DNA from: JAKZVK01 sp965248255
GTDB taxonomy: Bacteria; Acidobacteriota; Terriglobia; Bryobacterales; UBA6623
Direction of reading: 5' to 3'
Assembly (NCBI GenBank): GCA_965248255.1
Contig: CBDFIW010000003.1
Span: 124,001-188,000 of the forward strand
Length of the DNA stretch: 64,000 bases
The notes below the pieces were generated by a model. It saw only the letters and a list, made by a program, of their open reading frames with translations. It had not been told where the DNA came from and did not search any database. Below, piece after piece: positions 32,625 to 41,832 of this stretch. Positions within the stretch are counted from its first letter, which is position 1; every line of letters begins with the position of its first letter. Made by a program: the position numbers and the translations under genes.

Positions 32625-33863
32625 TCACCCACCCGGCTTACCCGCGCGTGCCGTTGGCTGCTCAAGGATTCTCGCGAGCATCTTGTCCAGGGCCGACGAC
32701 AACTCGGCCGGTCTTCGGATGCGGTAGGACCGGCCGCCGAGCGTGCGCACTGCCTGCCCCACGATGCCGCGCCATAGGTGGCGGCTGACATTCAAGTAGA
32801 AAACCGGGTGCCCGGCTTTATTGAAGCTGCGAACGAATTCCGCGGCGACCCTCTTGCCGACGACCGGATCGTGCCCCAAGAACACAAGAGCGTCGAGGGG
32901 TACGTCGTCTTGGACTTCGTCGTACAGCAAGCGGCCGAAGAAATCAGCTTCCTTGCGTTTGCCGAGATGGCCGACCTCGACCGTGCCGGGCGACAGGCTC
33001 ATGATGGCGCGTCCCAAGGCGGGGAAGTTCACTCGATTCGCCAACGGTTGGCGATAGAGGACGCTTTGGTCCTCAAAGCTGTAGGCCACTACGGAGAATT
33101 GGAACGTGGCGGGGTGACGTGCCAGCAAGCGTAGTGTGGAGAGCATCGGTCCAATCTGCCAGGGCCGCAGCGTGACGCGCCGTCGCGAGCCGCTGTCGAG
33201 ATTGAGCAGCACCTTGATCCGCAAGTTGGGGCCGGCGGGGTCCCTCTCTAAGGCCGGCTCCCTGCGAAAGAGATAGATCCCGGACGGCGCGACCTCACCC
33301 GGCTCGAGCGCGACGTCGACCTTGCGATCCGCGCGGGAGAGCTTGCCTTCCACTGCCCATGCTACGTCGCAGTAGCGCCCGCTGGGATCGCGCATATGCC
33401 ACGACACGGCATAGCGCCCTTCACCCATGGCAAACGAGCCGCTGAACTCAACCGAACCCTTGGTCTCGGAAGGGATCGCCGCCGTTGGAACTCTCTGGTC
33501 GACGCGGGTGGGCTCCAGACCTTCCTTGGAAAGGGGTTGAACAATCAACGTGACATACCACTCGTTCTCAGGCCCCGCAAGCTGCTTGGTCGGGATCTCG
33601 ATCCAATAGCCTGTGAAGAGACGCAGTTCGTAGTCGAGCCGCGGTTTAAGTTTGTGGAGTCTGCACTTGAGGGGCGTCGTTGGGGGTGCGAAGGCTGCAG
33701 CGCGGTCGTCCTGGGGTGTGGGAAAGCGGACGACCTTGTCCCTGTCCTGCGCATAGGACTCCGTTGCGACCAAGGGAAGAAGGCAGAGAGCGATCGCCAG
33801 ATGAGACCCCGCCAGGGCAAGCCGAAAGGTCAGCCGCTCGATCGGGATGCAGTCCGTAGTCAC
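32625..33863 (-). CDS. Secreted protein with VWA-like C-terminal domain
   Basis: The long frame extends to 34268, but its first 135 residues are basic and low in complexity; the start is placed at the GTG at 33863, giving 412 residues that begin with a signal peptide (LTFRLALAGSHLAIALCLLPLVATESYAQD). The middle contains beta-rich segments (LFTGYWIEIPTKQL, EFSGSFAMGEGRYAVSWHMRDPSGRYC). The C-terminal 170 residues (IKVLLNLDSGSRRR, LSTLRLLARHPATFQFSVVAYSFEDQ, PLDALVFLGHDP, PVFYLNV) resemble the VWFA-like domain of acidobacterial secreted proteins, though a strict MIDAS motif is not visible. Ten bases separate it from the acetyltransferase gene. Confidence 0.7.
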   Translation of the reverse strand: MTTDCIPIERLTFRLALAGSHLAIALCLLPLVATESYAQDRDKVVRFPTPQDDRAAAFAPPTTPLKCRLHKLKPRLDYELRLFTGYWIEIPTKQLAGPENEWYVTLIVQPLSKEGLEPTRVDQRVPTAAIPSETKGSVEFSGSFAMGEGRYAVSWHMRDPSGRYCDVAWAVEGKLSRADRKVDVALEPGEVAPSGIYLFRREPALERDPAGPNLRIKVLLNLDSGSRRRVTLRPWQIGPMLSTLRLLARHPATFQFSVVAYSFEDQSVLYRQPLANRVNFPALGRAIMSLSPGTVEVGHLGKRKEADFFGRLLYDEVQDDVPLDALVFLGHDPVVGKRVAAEFVRSFNKAGHPVFYLNVSRHLWRGIVGQAVRTLGGRSYRIRRPAELSSALDKMLARILEQPTARAGKPGG

Positions 33864-34571
33864 CGATTCTGCCTCTTTGCCGACAGACGGCCCGCCAAGA
33901 CGGTAAGGAAGGACCGTGATAAGGTTTGATGCCAGCCTAGCAATTCCTTTGCGGTTGCACGAATGTGCTATGAGGCGCGTAGGGGCACCACGTGTGGCAC
34001 CGCCTCCCCGGCGGGAAGATGTTACTGCACCGCGGGGCGCGTCGGTTCGCGACCCTTGCTGTCTTGTTGTTCCTTCGGAAGTCGATGATTCCGTGGGGGG
34101 CTGGGCGAGAATGGCTTTGTTTTGTGGCTTGGGGTTTGCGAGGACTGGGACCACAAACTGAGGTTGACGGCACGGAACGAACGCCGGCCGTGAGGCCGAC
34201 GCTGCCCGCCCGGCGGGCGCGCCCCTTCCTGCGTGGTGGCCGATGCGGCTGAGCGGGCGGCACGCCACCGAGAGCAGGAGACGGGTGCTGCCGGCGTGAC
34301 CGTCCGGGGTTGGCAGGAGGTACCTGCTACGGGTTTCTGCGAACCCTGCCCTAGGAGTCTGTCCAACCGGTGTGTTCGGGACGGGTCAACAGCGGCAAAT
34401 AGTCGAAGATGACGAGACGGCCAATGCGGTGGTATACAAAGGTCAGCAGGCTGCCAAACAGCCTCCAAATGTTTCCATCGGTCCTCCTCCGCTCTTGTCG
34501 ACACAACAAGATCATCGGACAGCGACCGATGGCATCAGAACTTCAGATTTCCGGTAGACTCCTCCGAACAG
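33864..34571. other. Intergenic region upstream of uvrB
   Basis: About 700 bases lie between two divergent genes. Long frames cross it on both strands, but they are arginine- and serine-rich and unlike coding sequence. It must hold promoters for both uvrB and the secreted protein. I found no clear LexA-type operator or -35/-10 pair. Confidence 0.5.
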
Positions 34572-36575
34572 ATGCCCTTCCGGCTCGCTTCCTCGTATGA
34601 ACCACAGGGTGATCAGACGACCGCCATCGAACAGCTCGTACGCGGCGTGCGCGATGCCGAGATGCACCAGGTGCTGCTCGGCGTAACCGGTTCAGGAAAG
34701 ACCTTCACCATGGCCAAGGTGATCGAGGCCGTGGAGCGTCCGACATTGGTCCTGGCCCACAACAAGACGTTGGCGGCACAGCTCTACCACGAATTCAAGA
34801 GCTTCTTTCCTGAAAACGCGGTGGAGTACTTCGTCAGCTACTACGACTACTACCAACCCGAGGCCTACCTCCCCGCTTCCGATACCTACATCGAGAAAGA
34901 AGCTACCATCAACGACGAGCTCGACAAGCTGCGGCTCTCTGCCACCCGCTCGCTTTTCGAGCAGCGCGACTGCGTCATCGTCGCCAGCGTGAGCTGCATC
35001 TACGGACTCGGCTCGCCCGACGCCTACTACGGCATGCTGCTGATGCTCGAGAAGGGTCAGGCGATCCCGCGCGAGGAGATCACCAAGCGGCTCGTCAAGA
35101 TCCTCTATCAACGTCGCGACGGGGAGTTCAAACGGGGCGCCTTCCGCGTCATCGGCGACGTGATCGAGGTCTACCCGACGTATGACGATTACGCCTACCG
35201 CATCGAGCTGTGGGGTGACGAGATCGAGAGCCTCTCGCAGATCGATCCTCTCACGGCGCAGGTCCGCCGGACCTACGTCCGGTTGCCGATCTACCCGGCG
35301 AGCCACTACGTGATGTCGGACGACACGCGCGAGAACGCGATCGAGTCGATCCTCAAAGAGCTGGATTGGTGGAACGGCGAGCAGCACAAGCTGGGCAAGC
35401 CCCTCGAGGCGCAGCGATTGGCCCAGCGGACGCTGTTCGACATCGAGATGATGCGCGAAGTCGGCTACTGCCACGGGGTCGAAAACTACTCGCGCCACTT
35501 CTCCGGACGCCTGCCAGGCGAGCCGCCGCCTACACTGCTTGATTATCTCCCGCAGGACTCGTTGGTCTTCGTCGACGAGAGCCACCAGACCATCCCGCAG
35601 TTGCGTGGCATGTATCACGGCGACCGCTCGCGCAAGACCGTGCTGGTGGAGCACGGCTTCCGGCTGCCCAGTGCGCTGGACAATCGGCCGCTGACCTTCG
35701 AAGAGTTCGAGCACCGGGTGAATCAGCTTGTGTATGTTTCGGCGACACCGAGACCGTACGAGCTGACCAAATCGTCGGGCGTGGTGGTGGAGCAGGTCAT
35801 CCGGCCCACCGGGCTGCTCGACCCGCAAGTGGACGTGCGTCCCGTGAAGGGTCAAGTGGACGACCTGCTGGGAGAGATCCGCCGGCGAGAGGAGTTGAAT
35901 GAGCGGGTGCTCGTGACCACGCTCACCAAGCGAATGGCGGAGGACTTATCAGAGTATTACACCGAGGCCGGCGTGAAATGCCGCTATCTGCACTCAGAGA
36001 TCGATACACTAGAGCGGGTCAAGCATCTGCGCGACCTGCGCCGGGGCGAGTACGACGTTCTGGTCGGAGTGAACTTGCTCCGCGAAGGTTTGGACCTGCC
36101 GGAGGTATCGCTCGTCGCCATTCTCGACGCGGACAAAGAGGGTTTCCTGCGTTCGGCGGGGTCGCTCATCCAGACCATCGGCCGCGCGGCGAGACACGTG
36201 AAAGGCACCGCCGTCCTCTACGCTGACCGCATGACCGACAGCATGAAGCAGGCGATCGACGAGACAAACCGCCGGCGGGCTCTGCAAAGTCAGTACAACG
36301 ACGCCAACGGGATTACGCCCGAGTCGATTTCAAAACCGGTCGACATGAGCCTCGCGCGTATCGTCGACGCCGACTACGTGGACGTCCCTGTCGAGGACGA
36401 GACTACGGAGCTACCCGCAAGTCCGGAGGAGATGGCACGATTGGTCGAGCAACTCGAGACGCAGATGCGGGAAGCCGCCAAGATCTTCGAATTCGAGAAG
36501 GCCGCGAAGCTCCGGGATCGCATCAAAGCGCTGAAGACCCAAGACCTGACCGGCGCGGTCAAGGCGGACGCGTGA
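34572..36575 (+). CDS. uvrB: Excinuclease ABC subunit B
   Basis: The protein has 667 residues, the usual length. Walker A is GVTGSGKT (37-44). The beta-hairpin used to clamp DNA is YYDYYQPEAYLP (about 90-101), followed by KEATINDELDKLRLSATRSL. Walker B is FVDESH (about 335). Helicase motifs V and VI appear as GVNLLREGLDLPEVSLVAILDADKEGFLRS and QTIGRAARHVKG. A UvrC-binding UVR motif ends the protein (EEMARLVEQLETQMREAAKIFEFEKAAKLRDRIKAL). UvrB verifies DNA damage after UvrA loading and recruits UvrC for nucleotide excision repair. The next gene overlaps its stop by GTGA. Confidence 0.98.
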   Translation: MPFRLASSYEPQGDQTTAIEQLVRGVRDAEMHQVLLGVTGSGKTFTMAKVIEAVERPTLVLAHNKTLAAQLYHEFKSFFPENAVEYFVSYYDYYQPEAYLPASDTYIEKEATINDELDKLRLSATRSLFEQRDCVIVASVSCIYGLGSPDAYYGMLLMLEKGQAIPREEITKRLVKILYQRRDGEFKRGAFRVIGDVIEVYPTYDDYAYRIELWGDEIESLSQIDPLTAQVRRTYVRLPIYPASHYVMSDDTRENAIESILKELDWWNGEQHKLGKPLEAQRLAQRTLFDIEMMREVGYCHGVENYSRHFSGRLPGEPPPTLLDYLPQDSLVFVDESHQTIPQLRGMYHGDRSRKTVLVEHGFRLPSALDNRPLTFEEFEHRVNQLVYVSATPRPYELTKSSGVVVEQVIRPTGLLDPQVDVRPVKGQVDDLLGEIRRREELNERVLVTTLTKRMAEDLSEYYTEAGVKCRYLHSEIDTLERVKHLRDLRRGEYDVLVGVNLLREGLDLPEVSLVAILDADKEGFLRSAGSLIQTIGRAARHVKGTAVLYADRMTDSMKQAIDETNRRRALQSQYNDANGITPESISKPVDMSLARIVDADYVDVPVEDETTELPASPEEMARLVEQLETQMREAAKIFEFEKAAKLRDRIKALKTQDLTGAVKADA

Positions 36576-37405
36576 CGAAGGTCGGTCTGATTGGACCGGG
36601 GAGGGTCGGGCGCACCCTGGTCACGCTGTTGCCGCGAGACAAATTCAGGCTGGGCCCCGTCCTTTCGCACAACTTCGCCTCCGCCCGCCGCGCCGTGCGC
36701 TTGCTCGAAATGGGAGAGCCGAGTGACGACCTCGCAGAGCTTGTCGCCTGTAACGTCGTTCTGATCGCGGTGCCCGATGAAGTGCTGGAGTCGGTCGTCG
36801 AGCGGCTCGTCGACGTCATTTTCCGGTATGACGGAAAAGTACTGTTGCACACGAGCGGGTCGTGGAGCAGTGTTGTTCTCCGACCCTTAGCCGCCCCGGG
36901 GGGCGCGGTCGGCTCGATGCATCCGCTCTACGTCTTCCAGAAACCGGTTCTTTCCCTGGCGGGCGTTCACTTTACGGTGGAAGGGGGGCCGGTGGCCTCA
37001 CAGATGGCCCGTGTGATGATTCAGGCATGGGACGCGGAGTTCGAGCTGATCCGGCCGGAGCACAAAGTCCGACACGCCATTGCGCGATCGATGGTTTCGG
37101 ACCTGCTCACAGGTTTGCTCGAGAGCGCGGTCCGGCAGATGATGAAAGGCGGTTTCCCGCGCAAACGGGCTCTGCATGCGGTCTCGAAGATTCTGGATGT
37201 GAGTATGAAGGAATACAGCCGCGCGGGACTCAGCAGTAAGTCCGGACCGATCTTGCAGGGGGCGATCGAGAGGACACGCAGAGACTTGGCCGCCTTGCAG
37301 CGCGTGGACCCGACGGCGGCCGAAGATTATCGCAACCGCGCGCTCGAAACCCTACGCGTCCTGCGAAGGGATGGCGATGAATCGAGATTGCTGGAGAAAG
37401 CTTAG
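36572..37405 (+). CDS. Rossmann-fold plus DUF2520 protein
   Basis: The protein has 277 residues from a GTG that overlaps the uvrB stop (GTGA). The N-terminus VGLIGPGRVGRTL is a dinucleotide-binding loop of the ProC type. The segment VVLIAVPDEVLESVVERL and HTSGSWSSVVLRPLAAPGGAVGSMHPLYVFQ is characteristic of the Rossmann/DUF2520 family, and the C-terminal helical domain contains HAIARSMVSDLLTGLLESA and PILQGAIERTRRDLAAL. Members resemble pyrroline-5-carboxylate reductase and ketopantoate reductase, but the reaction is not known. It is part of the uvrB transcription unit. Confidence 0.88.
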   Translation: MTKVGLIGPGRVGRTLVTLLPRDKFRLGPVLSHNFASARRAVRLLEMGEPSDDLAELVACNVVLIAVPDEVLESVVERLVDVIFRYDGKVLLHTSGSWSSVVLRPLAAPGGAVGSMHPLYVFQKPVLSLAGVHFTVEGGPVASQMARVMIQAWDAEFELIRPEHKVRHAIARSMVSDLLTGLLESAVRQMMKGGFPRKRALHAVSKILDVSMKEYSRAGLSSKSGPILQGAIERTRRDLAALQRVDPTAAEDYRNRALETLRVLRRDGDESRLLEKA

Positions 37406-37712
37406 GCTGGTTCTTGTGTTGTCGTGTAATTCGTGGCCGCTGGCGGCCGAGAAACCGCCGTGCGCCGTCCGGCTGGACCTGAACCAAGCCGGCGTCAAGG
37501 AACTCGAGGCTCTGCCACGCGTGGGCCGGTCGCGCGCCGAGATGATCGTCCGTGTCCGGGAGCGCAACGGCCCGTTCAAGGCCGTGGGGGAGTTGTGGGC
37601 GCTGCCGAGGCTGACCAAGAAGCAGTTTGCGAGCTTGGAAGGGTGCCTTACTGTCACCGGGCAGGCGGCAAAGGGCCAGACGGAGCCTGTTCCTTCCGAT
37701 CAGACGCGATGA
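37371..37712 (+). CDS. Exported ComEA-like helix-hairpin-helix protein
   Basis: The protein has 113 residues. An N-terminal signal or anchor (LRLVLVLSCNSWPLAA) is followed by a helix-hairpin-helix pair: VRLDLNQAGVKELEALPRVGRSRAEMIVRVRERNGPFKAVGELWALP, the ComEA signature with two hairpins. The C-terminal cysteine in LEGCLTV may pair with that in PPCAV. ComEA-type proteins bind double-stranded DNA outside the cell membrane during uptake. No other competence gene is nearby. ATGs at 37371 and 37377 are both possible; the gene overlaps the end of the DUF2520 gene by 35 bases. Confidence 0.82.
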   Translation: MAMNRDCWRKLRLVLVLSCNSWPLAAEKPPCAVRLDLNQAGVKELEALPRVGRSRAEMIVRVRERNGPFKAVGELWALPRLTKKQFASLEGCLTVTGQAAKGQTEPVPSDQTR

Positions 37713-37858
37713 ACAGCCGATAGAGCCGCGAGGTTGAACAGGGCGGAGAATACCGGCGTGCGGTGCCGGGTGGAACGGCCGGGGGTGGCACGCCACACCC
37801 CTGGCCGGCGCTTCTCGCGGGCCAACGAGCAGGAGTGCCCGCCGCTAGCTTTGATTCC

Positions 37859-38914
37859 ATGAGCGATGATACGGCGCCGGTTCGCCCCGGCGAGGAGTTT
37901 GACACCCGCTCTCTTGCCGCCTTTCTGTGCGACAAGCTGGATGAGCTGGACGGACCCTTGCAGATCGACCAGTTTCCGGGTGGGCACTCAAACCTCACTT
38001 ATCGCCTGCGCGTCGGCAGGCAGGAGTACGTGCTACGGCGCCCTCCGATGGGGCCGGTGCCTCCCAAGGCGCACGACATGGCGCGTGAGTTCCGCGTGCT
38101 CAGCCGCGTCGGCCCATATTTCAAACCAGCCCCGCGCGTCTATGTGCTTTGCGAAGACGAGTCTGTCATCGGGGCGCCGTTCTTCGTGATGGAGCGGCGG
38201 CGCGGCTCGATCGTACGCCGAGAGGTGCCGCCGGAATTGGCTGCCGCTGCATCGTACGCCTCGCGGATCAGCCAGGGCTTCATCGACTGCCTGGCCGAGC
38301 TGCACTCGATCGACATTTGCCGCCACGGGCTCGACTCCCTGGGACGTCCGGACGGCTTTCTCGAACGCCAGGTGCGAGGTTGGTCGGGCCGCTGGGAGCA
38401 GGCCCGGATCTCTGACTTGCCGGAGATGAACCGGCTCGCCGCGTGGCTCGTCGAGCGGCTCCCGAAGTCACCGCCCGCTACGGTCGTCCACAACGACTAC
38501 AAGCTCGACAACCTGATGCTCGACCCTGCCGATCCGAGCCGAGTTAACGCCGTACTCGACTGGGAGATGACGAGCGTTGGGGATCCGCTGGTGGATCTTG
38601 GCATTGTGTTGTGCTACTGGCCCCAGGGGGACGACCCGCTGATGCGACGCGAGGCCATCAGCGCCGTCACAACGGACCCGGGCTGGTTCTCCCGCAGCCA
38701 GTTGCTCGATCGATATGCCTCGGCAACAGGCCGGGACCTGAGTGGCATCGCATACTATGAAGTGTTTGGTTTGTACAAGTTAGCGGTGGTACTTCAACAG
38801 ATTTATTACCGTTACCGTGTAGGCCAAACCAGCGATTTGCGCTTCGCCGACTTTGACCAACGGGTCCGCGGCTTGGCCGAGGCCGCCGTCCTGGTCATGG
38901 AGCGCGAGCCGTGA
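37859..38914 (+). CDS. Phosphotransferase (APH family, ACAD10-like)
   Basis: The start at ATG 37859 is preferred to 37763, whose extension is low-complexity. The product has 351 residues: FPGGHSNLTYRLRVGRQEYVLRRPPMG (nucleotide-binding lobe), APFFVMERRRG (hinge), ATVVHNDYKLDNLMLDP with the catalytic Asp, and VLDWEMTSVGDPLVDLGIVLCYW with the metal-binding Asp. The extended Pro-rich PPMGPVPPKAHDMAREFRVL segment matches the ACAD10 kinase-like group, which acts on 4-hydroxy acyl-CoA in fatty acid catabolism. The next gene overlaps by GTGA. Confidence 0.87.
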   Translation: MSDDTAPVRPGEEFDTRSLAAFLCDKLDELDGPLQIDQFPGGHSNLTYRLRVGRQEYVLRRPPMGPVPPKAHDMAREFRVLSRVGPYFKPAPRVYVLCEDESVIGAPFFVMERRRGSIVRREVPPELAAAASYASRISQGFIDCLAELHSIDICRHGLDSLGRPDGFLERQVRGWSGRWEQARISDLPEMNRLAAWLVERLPKSPPATVVHNDYKLDNLMLDPADPSRVNAVLDWEMTSVGDPLVDLGIVLCYWPQGDDPLMRREAISAVTTDPGWFSRSQLLDRYASATGRDLSGIAYYEVFGLYKLAVVLQQIYYRYRVGQTSDLRFADFDQRVRGLAEAAVLVMEREP

Positions 38915-39627
38915 GTCGACTGTATCTGATCCGGCATGGGCAAGCCGGACCGCGCCACCGGTACGACACCCTCTCGGCCCTGGGCCGGCGTCAGGCGCGG
39001 TTACTGGGGGAGTATCTGGTGCACCAGCAAACGGAGTTCGCCGCTGTTTTCAGCGGGGCCCTCAAACGGCAGAAGAGCACTGCTTCCGTCGTCGAACGCG
39101 CTTACCATGACGCGGGTGTTTCCTTCCCTGGCATCACCGAGGAGCCTCTCTGGGACGAGTTCGACCTGGGAGCCGTCTACCAAGCGCTGGCCGACCCACT
39201 GGGCAATGATGACCCCAAGTTCAAAACCGAATACGCCGAGATGATGCGGCTGATTGAAAACGACGACGAAGAAGTGCACCGCAATCACAACTACTGTGAC
39301 ATCGCCGTCGTTCGTGCCTGGACCGAGAAGAGGTACCCGTACGAGGGTGAGTCGTGGGAGGAGTTCCGCCGGCGGGCGACAGCGCCGTTGGAGAGGCTGC
39401 TACGGTACGGCCCGGGCGAAAAGATCGCCGTTTTCACGTCGGCGACCCCGATCGGGGTTTGGATGGGGCAGGCGCTCAAGCTCGCCGACCGGCAGATGTG
39501 GCGCTTGGCAGGCGCTACCTATAACTCTGGTCTGACCACGCTTCGCGTTGCCGAGGACGATTTGCGAGTGTTCAGTTTCAACGCCCTGCCTCACCTACCG
39601 GACCCCAGCACGTGGAGTTTTAGGTGA
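38911..39627 (+). CDS. Histidine phosphatase family protein
   Basis: The protein has 238 residues from a GTG that overlaps the previous stop. The N-terminus MSRLYLIRHGQAG carries the phospho-accepting His9. The second conserved set is in VFSGALKRQKSTASVV (Arg in the active site), followed by the acidic LWDEFDLGAVYQAL. The final histidine segment is weaker: AVFTSATPIGVWMG takes the place where most members have a GH motif, so the last catalytic His may be replaced. Function in the phosphotransferase operon is unknown; partnering a kinase with a phosphatase is common. Confidence 0.85.
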   Translation: MSRLYLIRHGQAGPRHRYDTLSALGRRQARLLGEYLVHQQTEFAAVFSGALKRQKSTASVVERAYHDAGVSFPGITEEPLWDEFDLGAVYQALADPLGNDDPKFKTEYAEMMRLIENDDEEVHRNHNYCDIAVVRAWTEKRYPYEGESWEEFRRRATAPLERLLRYGPGEKIAVFTSATPIGVWMGQALKLADRQMWRLAGATYNSGLTTLRVAEDDLRVFSFNALPHLPDPSTWSFR

Positions 39628-40166
39628 GCACTGCCGATCCAGCGTGCGCCCCGCCGATCGAAGTTGCCGTTGATCTCGAGTTAGAAGACTTGGTCCACGC
39701 GAGCTATGCATTGTTCTTCCGGCGTGCACGGTTCGCGCTAGTTCTGCATGGGTTCCTCGTTCTCACCGGGGTGGTAGTGGCGGTGGTCTACGGCGGCACA
39801 TTCAGCGGCAACCCGGCGCTGGTACTGTTCGGGGTTGTGCTTCTGCTCGTGCTGCCGGGTTTGGCGTTGGGCCTCGTCTGCTGGAGCGCCGCGAGCCAGT
39901 TCCAGCGTGGCGCGCCTCACGCCGCGACGATGCGCTACCGCTTTTCCCCGACGGCCCTCGAAATCGGCTCCAAGATCCGTGCGGGCCGGCTCCCGTGGCA
40001 AGCGATCTCAGAAGCGTTCGAAACCAAGAAGGGCTTCCTGCTGTTCCTTTCACCCGGGGAGCACTACATCGTTCCCAAACGCTGCCTTCCCAAGGCCGGC
40101 GATGTCGACCGCCTGCGCGCACTGCTCCGGGAGCAAGTTGCGAGTAAAACGAGACTGCTACCCTAG
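39624..40166 (+). CDS. YcxB-like membrane protein
   Basis: The protein has 180 residues and overlaps the previous stop by GTGA. Two hydrophobic segments (FALVLHGFLVLTGVVVAVVYGG and LVLFGVVLLLVLPGLALGLVCW) follow a short polar N-terminus. The C-terminal domain reads RYRFSPTALEIGSKIRAGRLPWQAISEAFETKKGFLLFL and HYIVPKRCLPKAGDVDRLRALLRE, the standard YcxB pattern of a strand, Trp, 'I.E' and a 'P...lp' end. The family role is unknown. It is the third of three genes with overlapping starts and stops. Confidence 0.8.
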   Translation: MSTADPACAPPIEVAVDLELEDLVHASYALFFRRARFALVLHGFLVLTGVVVAVVYGGTFSGNPALVLFGVVLLLVLPGLALGLVCWSAASQFQRGAPHAATMRYRFSPTALEIGSKIRAGRLPWQAISEAFETKKGFLLFLSPGEHYIVPKRCLPKAGDVDRLRALLREQVASKTRLLP

Positions 40167-40229
40167 GCGAATAGCTTGGCAGTGCTCGACGAAGGAGGCT
40201 GCGCTTCCAACAACATAAGGACCAACATC

Positions 40230-40805
40230 ATGGCACTCACCCCCTCTACCATGCTCGAACTTGGCACCGAGGCGCCGTCTTTCGATCTACCCGACACAGT
40301 CTCGGGCAACACGATCAGCCTGAGCACGTTCGCTGACAAGAAGGGCCTGCTGGTCATGTTCATCTGCAATCATTGCCCCTTTGTCAAGCACATCAATGAG
40401 GAGTTGGGGCGTCTGGGCAAGGACTACGCCGGCTCGGACATCGGCATCGTTGCGATCAGCGCCAACGACGCGGCGAACTATCCCGACGACGCTCCCGACA
40501 AGCTCAAAGAATCGGCCGAACAGCACGGCTATCGGTTCCCGTATTGCCACGACGAGAGCCAGCAGATCGCCAAGGCCTACACCGCGGCCTGCACGCCCGA
40601 TTTCTTCTTGTTCGACGCGGACCGCAAGCTCGCCTACCGCGGCCAACTCGACGAGAGCCGCCCCGACAGCGGTATACCCGTCACCGGACGGGACCTGCGT
40701 GCCGCCATGGACGCCGTCCTAGCCAGGACCGCCGTCGGGCCCGACCAGAAGGCCAGCATCGGTTGCAACATCAAGTGGAAGCCGGGCAACGAACCCGGCT
40801 ATTGA
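40230..40805 (+). CDS. Thioredoxin-like (AhpC/TSA-type) protein
   Basis: The start at ATG 40230 has AAGGA eight bases upstream; the longer frame from 40176 lacks support. The product has 191 residues with a thioredoxin fold: APSFDLPDTVSGNTISLSTF, then LLVMFICNHCPFVKH, whose CNHC (46-49) is the redox pair. The segment IVAISANDAANYPDDAPDKLKESAEQHGYRFPYCHDESQQIAKAYTAACTPDFFLFDADRKLAYRGQLDESRP is characteristic of the DUF-like thioredoxin group common in acidobacteria and planctomycetes. It lacks a signal peptide and is probably cytoplasmic. Partners are unknown. Confidence 0.9.
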   Translation: MALTPSTMLELGTEAPSFDLPDTVSGNTISLSTFADKKGLLVMFICNHCPFVKHINEELGRLGKDYAGSDIGIVAISANDAANYPDDAPDKLKESAEQHGYRFPYCHDESQQIAKAYTAACTPDFFLFDADRKLAYRGQLDESRPDSGIPVTGRDLRAAMDAVLARTAVGPDQKASIGCNIKWKPGNEPGY

Positions 40806-40878
40806 GCCGCCAGAAAGAGTAAGGCTCCCGTATCGCGTCGCGCGTTCTACCGCCGACACATCCAGCGAAGGTGCCTCC

Positions 40879-41832
40879 ATGCCCGAACCCGAGGTCTACT
40901 TACATGGCAAGTTCGTCCCCTCTTCCCAAGCTCATCTGAACATCTACGACTTCGGGATCGTGTTGGGAGCGACCATTACCGATCAACTGCGAACGTTTCG
41001 CCACCAGCCCTATCGCTTGAACGATCATGTCGAGCGCTTTTACGAGTCAGCCAAGTACGCCCGTCTCGATATACCCATCCCGCGGGATGAAACCGCCGAG
41101 GTCACTTGCGAGTTGATCCGGCGCAATGCCAAGCTGATCCCGGCGGAGGCGGATCTCGGCGTGGTTTACTTTTTAACTCCGGGCGAGAACTTGGGCTACG
41201 CGGGGACGGCGGCCAGCTTCGCACCGACTGAACCTACCTTCTGTATTCACTCGTTTCCACTTCCGTTCGCCGCCTTCCGGCGCCTGTTTACGGACGGGAT
41301 TCACCTGGTGACGCCCTCGACGCGGCACGTTCCCTCGCAGTGCCTCGACCAGAAGATCAAGCACCGCAGCCGGTTGCACTGGTGGATTGCCGAGAAGGAA
41401 GCGCAGCTTGCCGATCCCAACGCCGTGCCGCTGCTGCTCGACCTCCACGGCAATCTGACCGAATGCAACGGCGCCAACTTCCTGATGGTGAAAGGCGGGG
41501 CCGTCCATTCGCCGACCGCGGCCAACATGTTGCGCGGCGCGAGCCGCCAAGTGGTGTCCGAGCTGTGCGCCGAGGTGGGTATCGCATACCACGAACGGGA
41601 TCTTCAACTCCACGACGTGATCAATGCCGACGAGGCGTTTGTCGTCACGACGCCCTATTGCACGGCGCCGGTCTCGCGTATCAACGGTTTGCCGGTGGGA
41701 GACGGCGTAGGTAGCGAGGCTGTCGGCGGACCCGTGTTCGAGCACATCCTCGCCGCGTGGAGCGAGAAGGTCGGCGTGGACATCCGAGCACAAGTGATGG
41801 GCGACGCCGCCGAGGAGAGGGGCGCAGCGTGA
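40879..41832 (+). CDS. Class IV aminotransferase (branched-chain or D-amino-acid type)
   Basis: The protein has 317 residues. Class IV features include VYLHGKFVPSSQAHLNIYDFGIVLGATITDQLRTF near the N-terminus, the Arg in YRLNDHVERFYESAKYARL, the PLP lysine region LDQKIKHRSRLHWW (Lys159 or 161, the latter more likely), the glutamate pair in LTECNGANFLMVKGG, and the phosphate-binding LHDVINADEAFVVTTPYCTAPVSRINGLPVG. The family includes IlvE and D-alanine aminotransferase; the substrate is not distinguishable here. The SDR gene overlaps its stop by GTGA, so the pair is likely one pathway. Confidence 0.9.
   Translation: MPEPEVYLHGKFVPSSQAHLNIYDFGIVLGATITDQLRTFRHQPYRLNDHVERFYESAKYARLDIPIPRDETAEVTCELIRRNAKLIPAEADLGVVYFLTPGENLGYAGTAASFAPTEPTFCIHSFPLPFAAFRRLFTDGIHLVTPSTRHVPSQCLDQKIKHRSRLHWWIAEKEAQLADPNAVPLLLDLHGNLTECNGANFLMVKGGAVHSPTAANMLRGASRQVVSELCAEVGIAYHERDLQLHDVINADEAFVVTTPYCTAPVSRINGLPVGDGVGSEAVGGPVFEHILAAWSEKVGVDIRAQVMGDAAEERGAA

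Noticed and set aside
32625..34268. Full 547-residue version of the secreted protein
   Set aside because: The first 135 residues are low-complexity and precede a clear signal peptide, so the GTG at 33863 was used.
34022..34504. Long minus-strand frame upstream of uvrB
   Set aside because: It is arginine- and serine-rich without domain sense, and overlaps other equally long frames in the same GC-rich gap.
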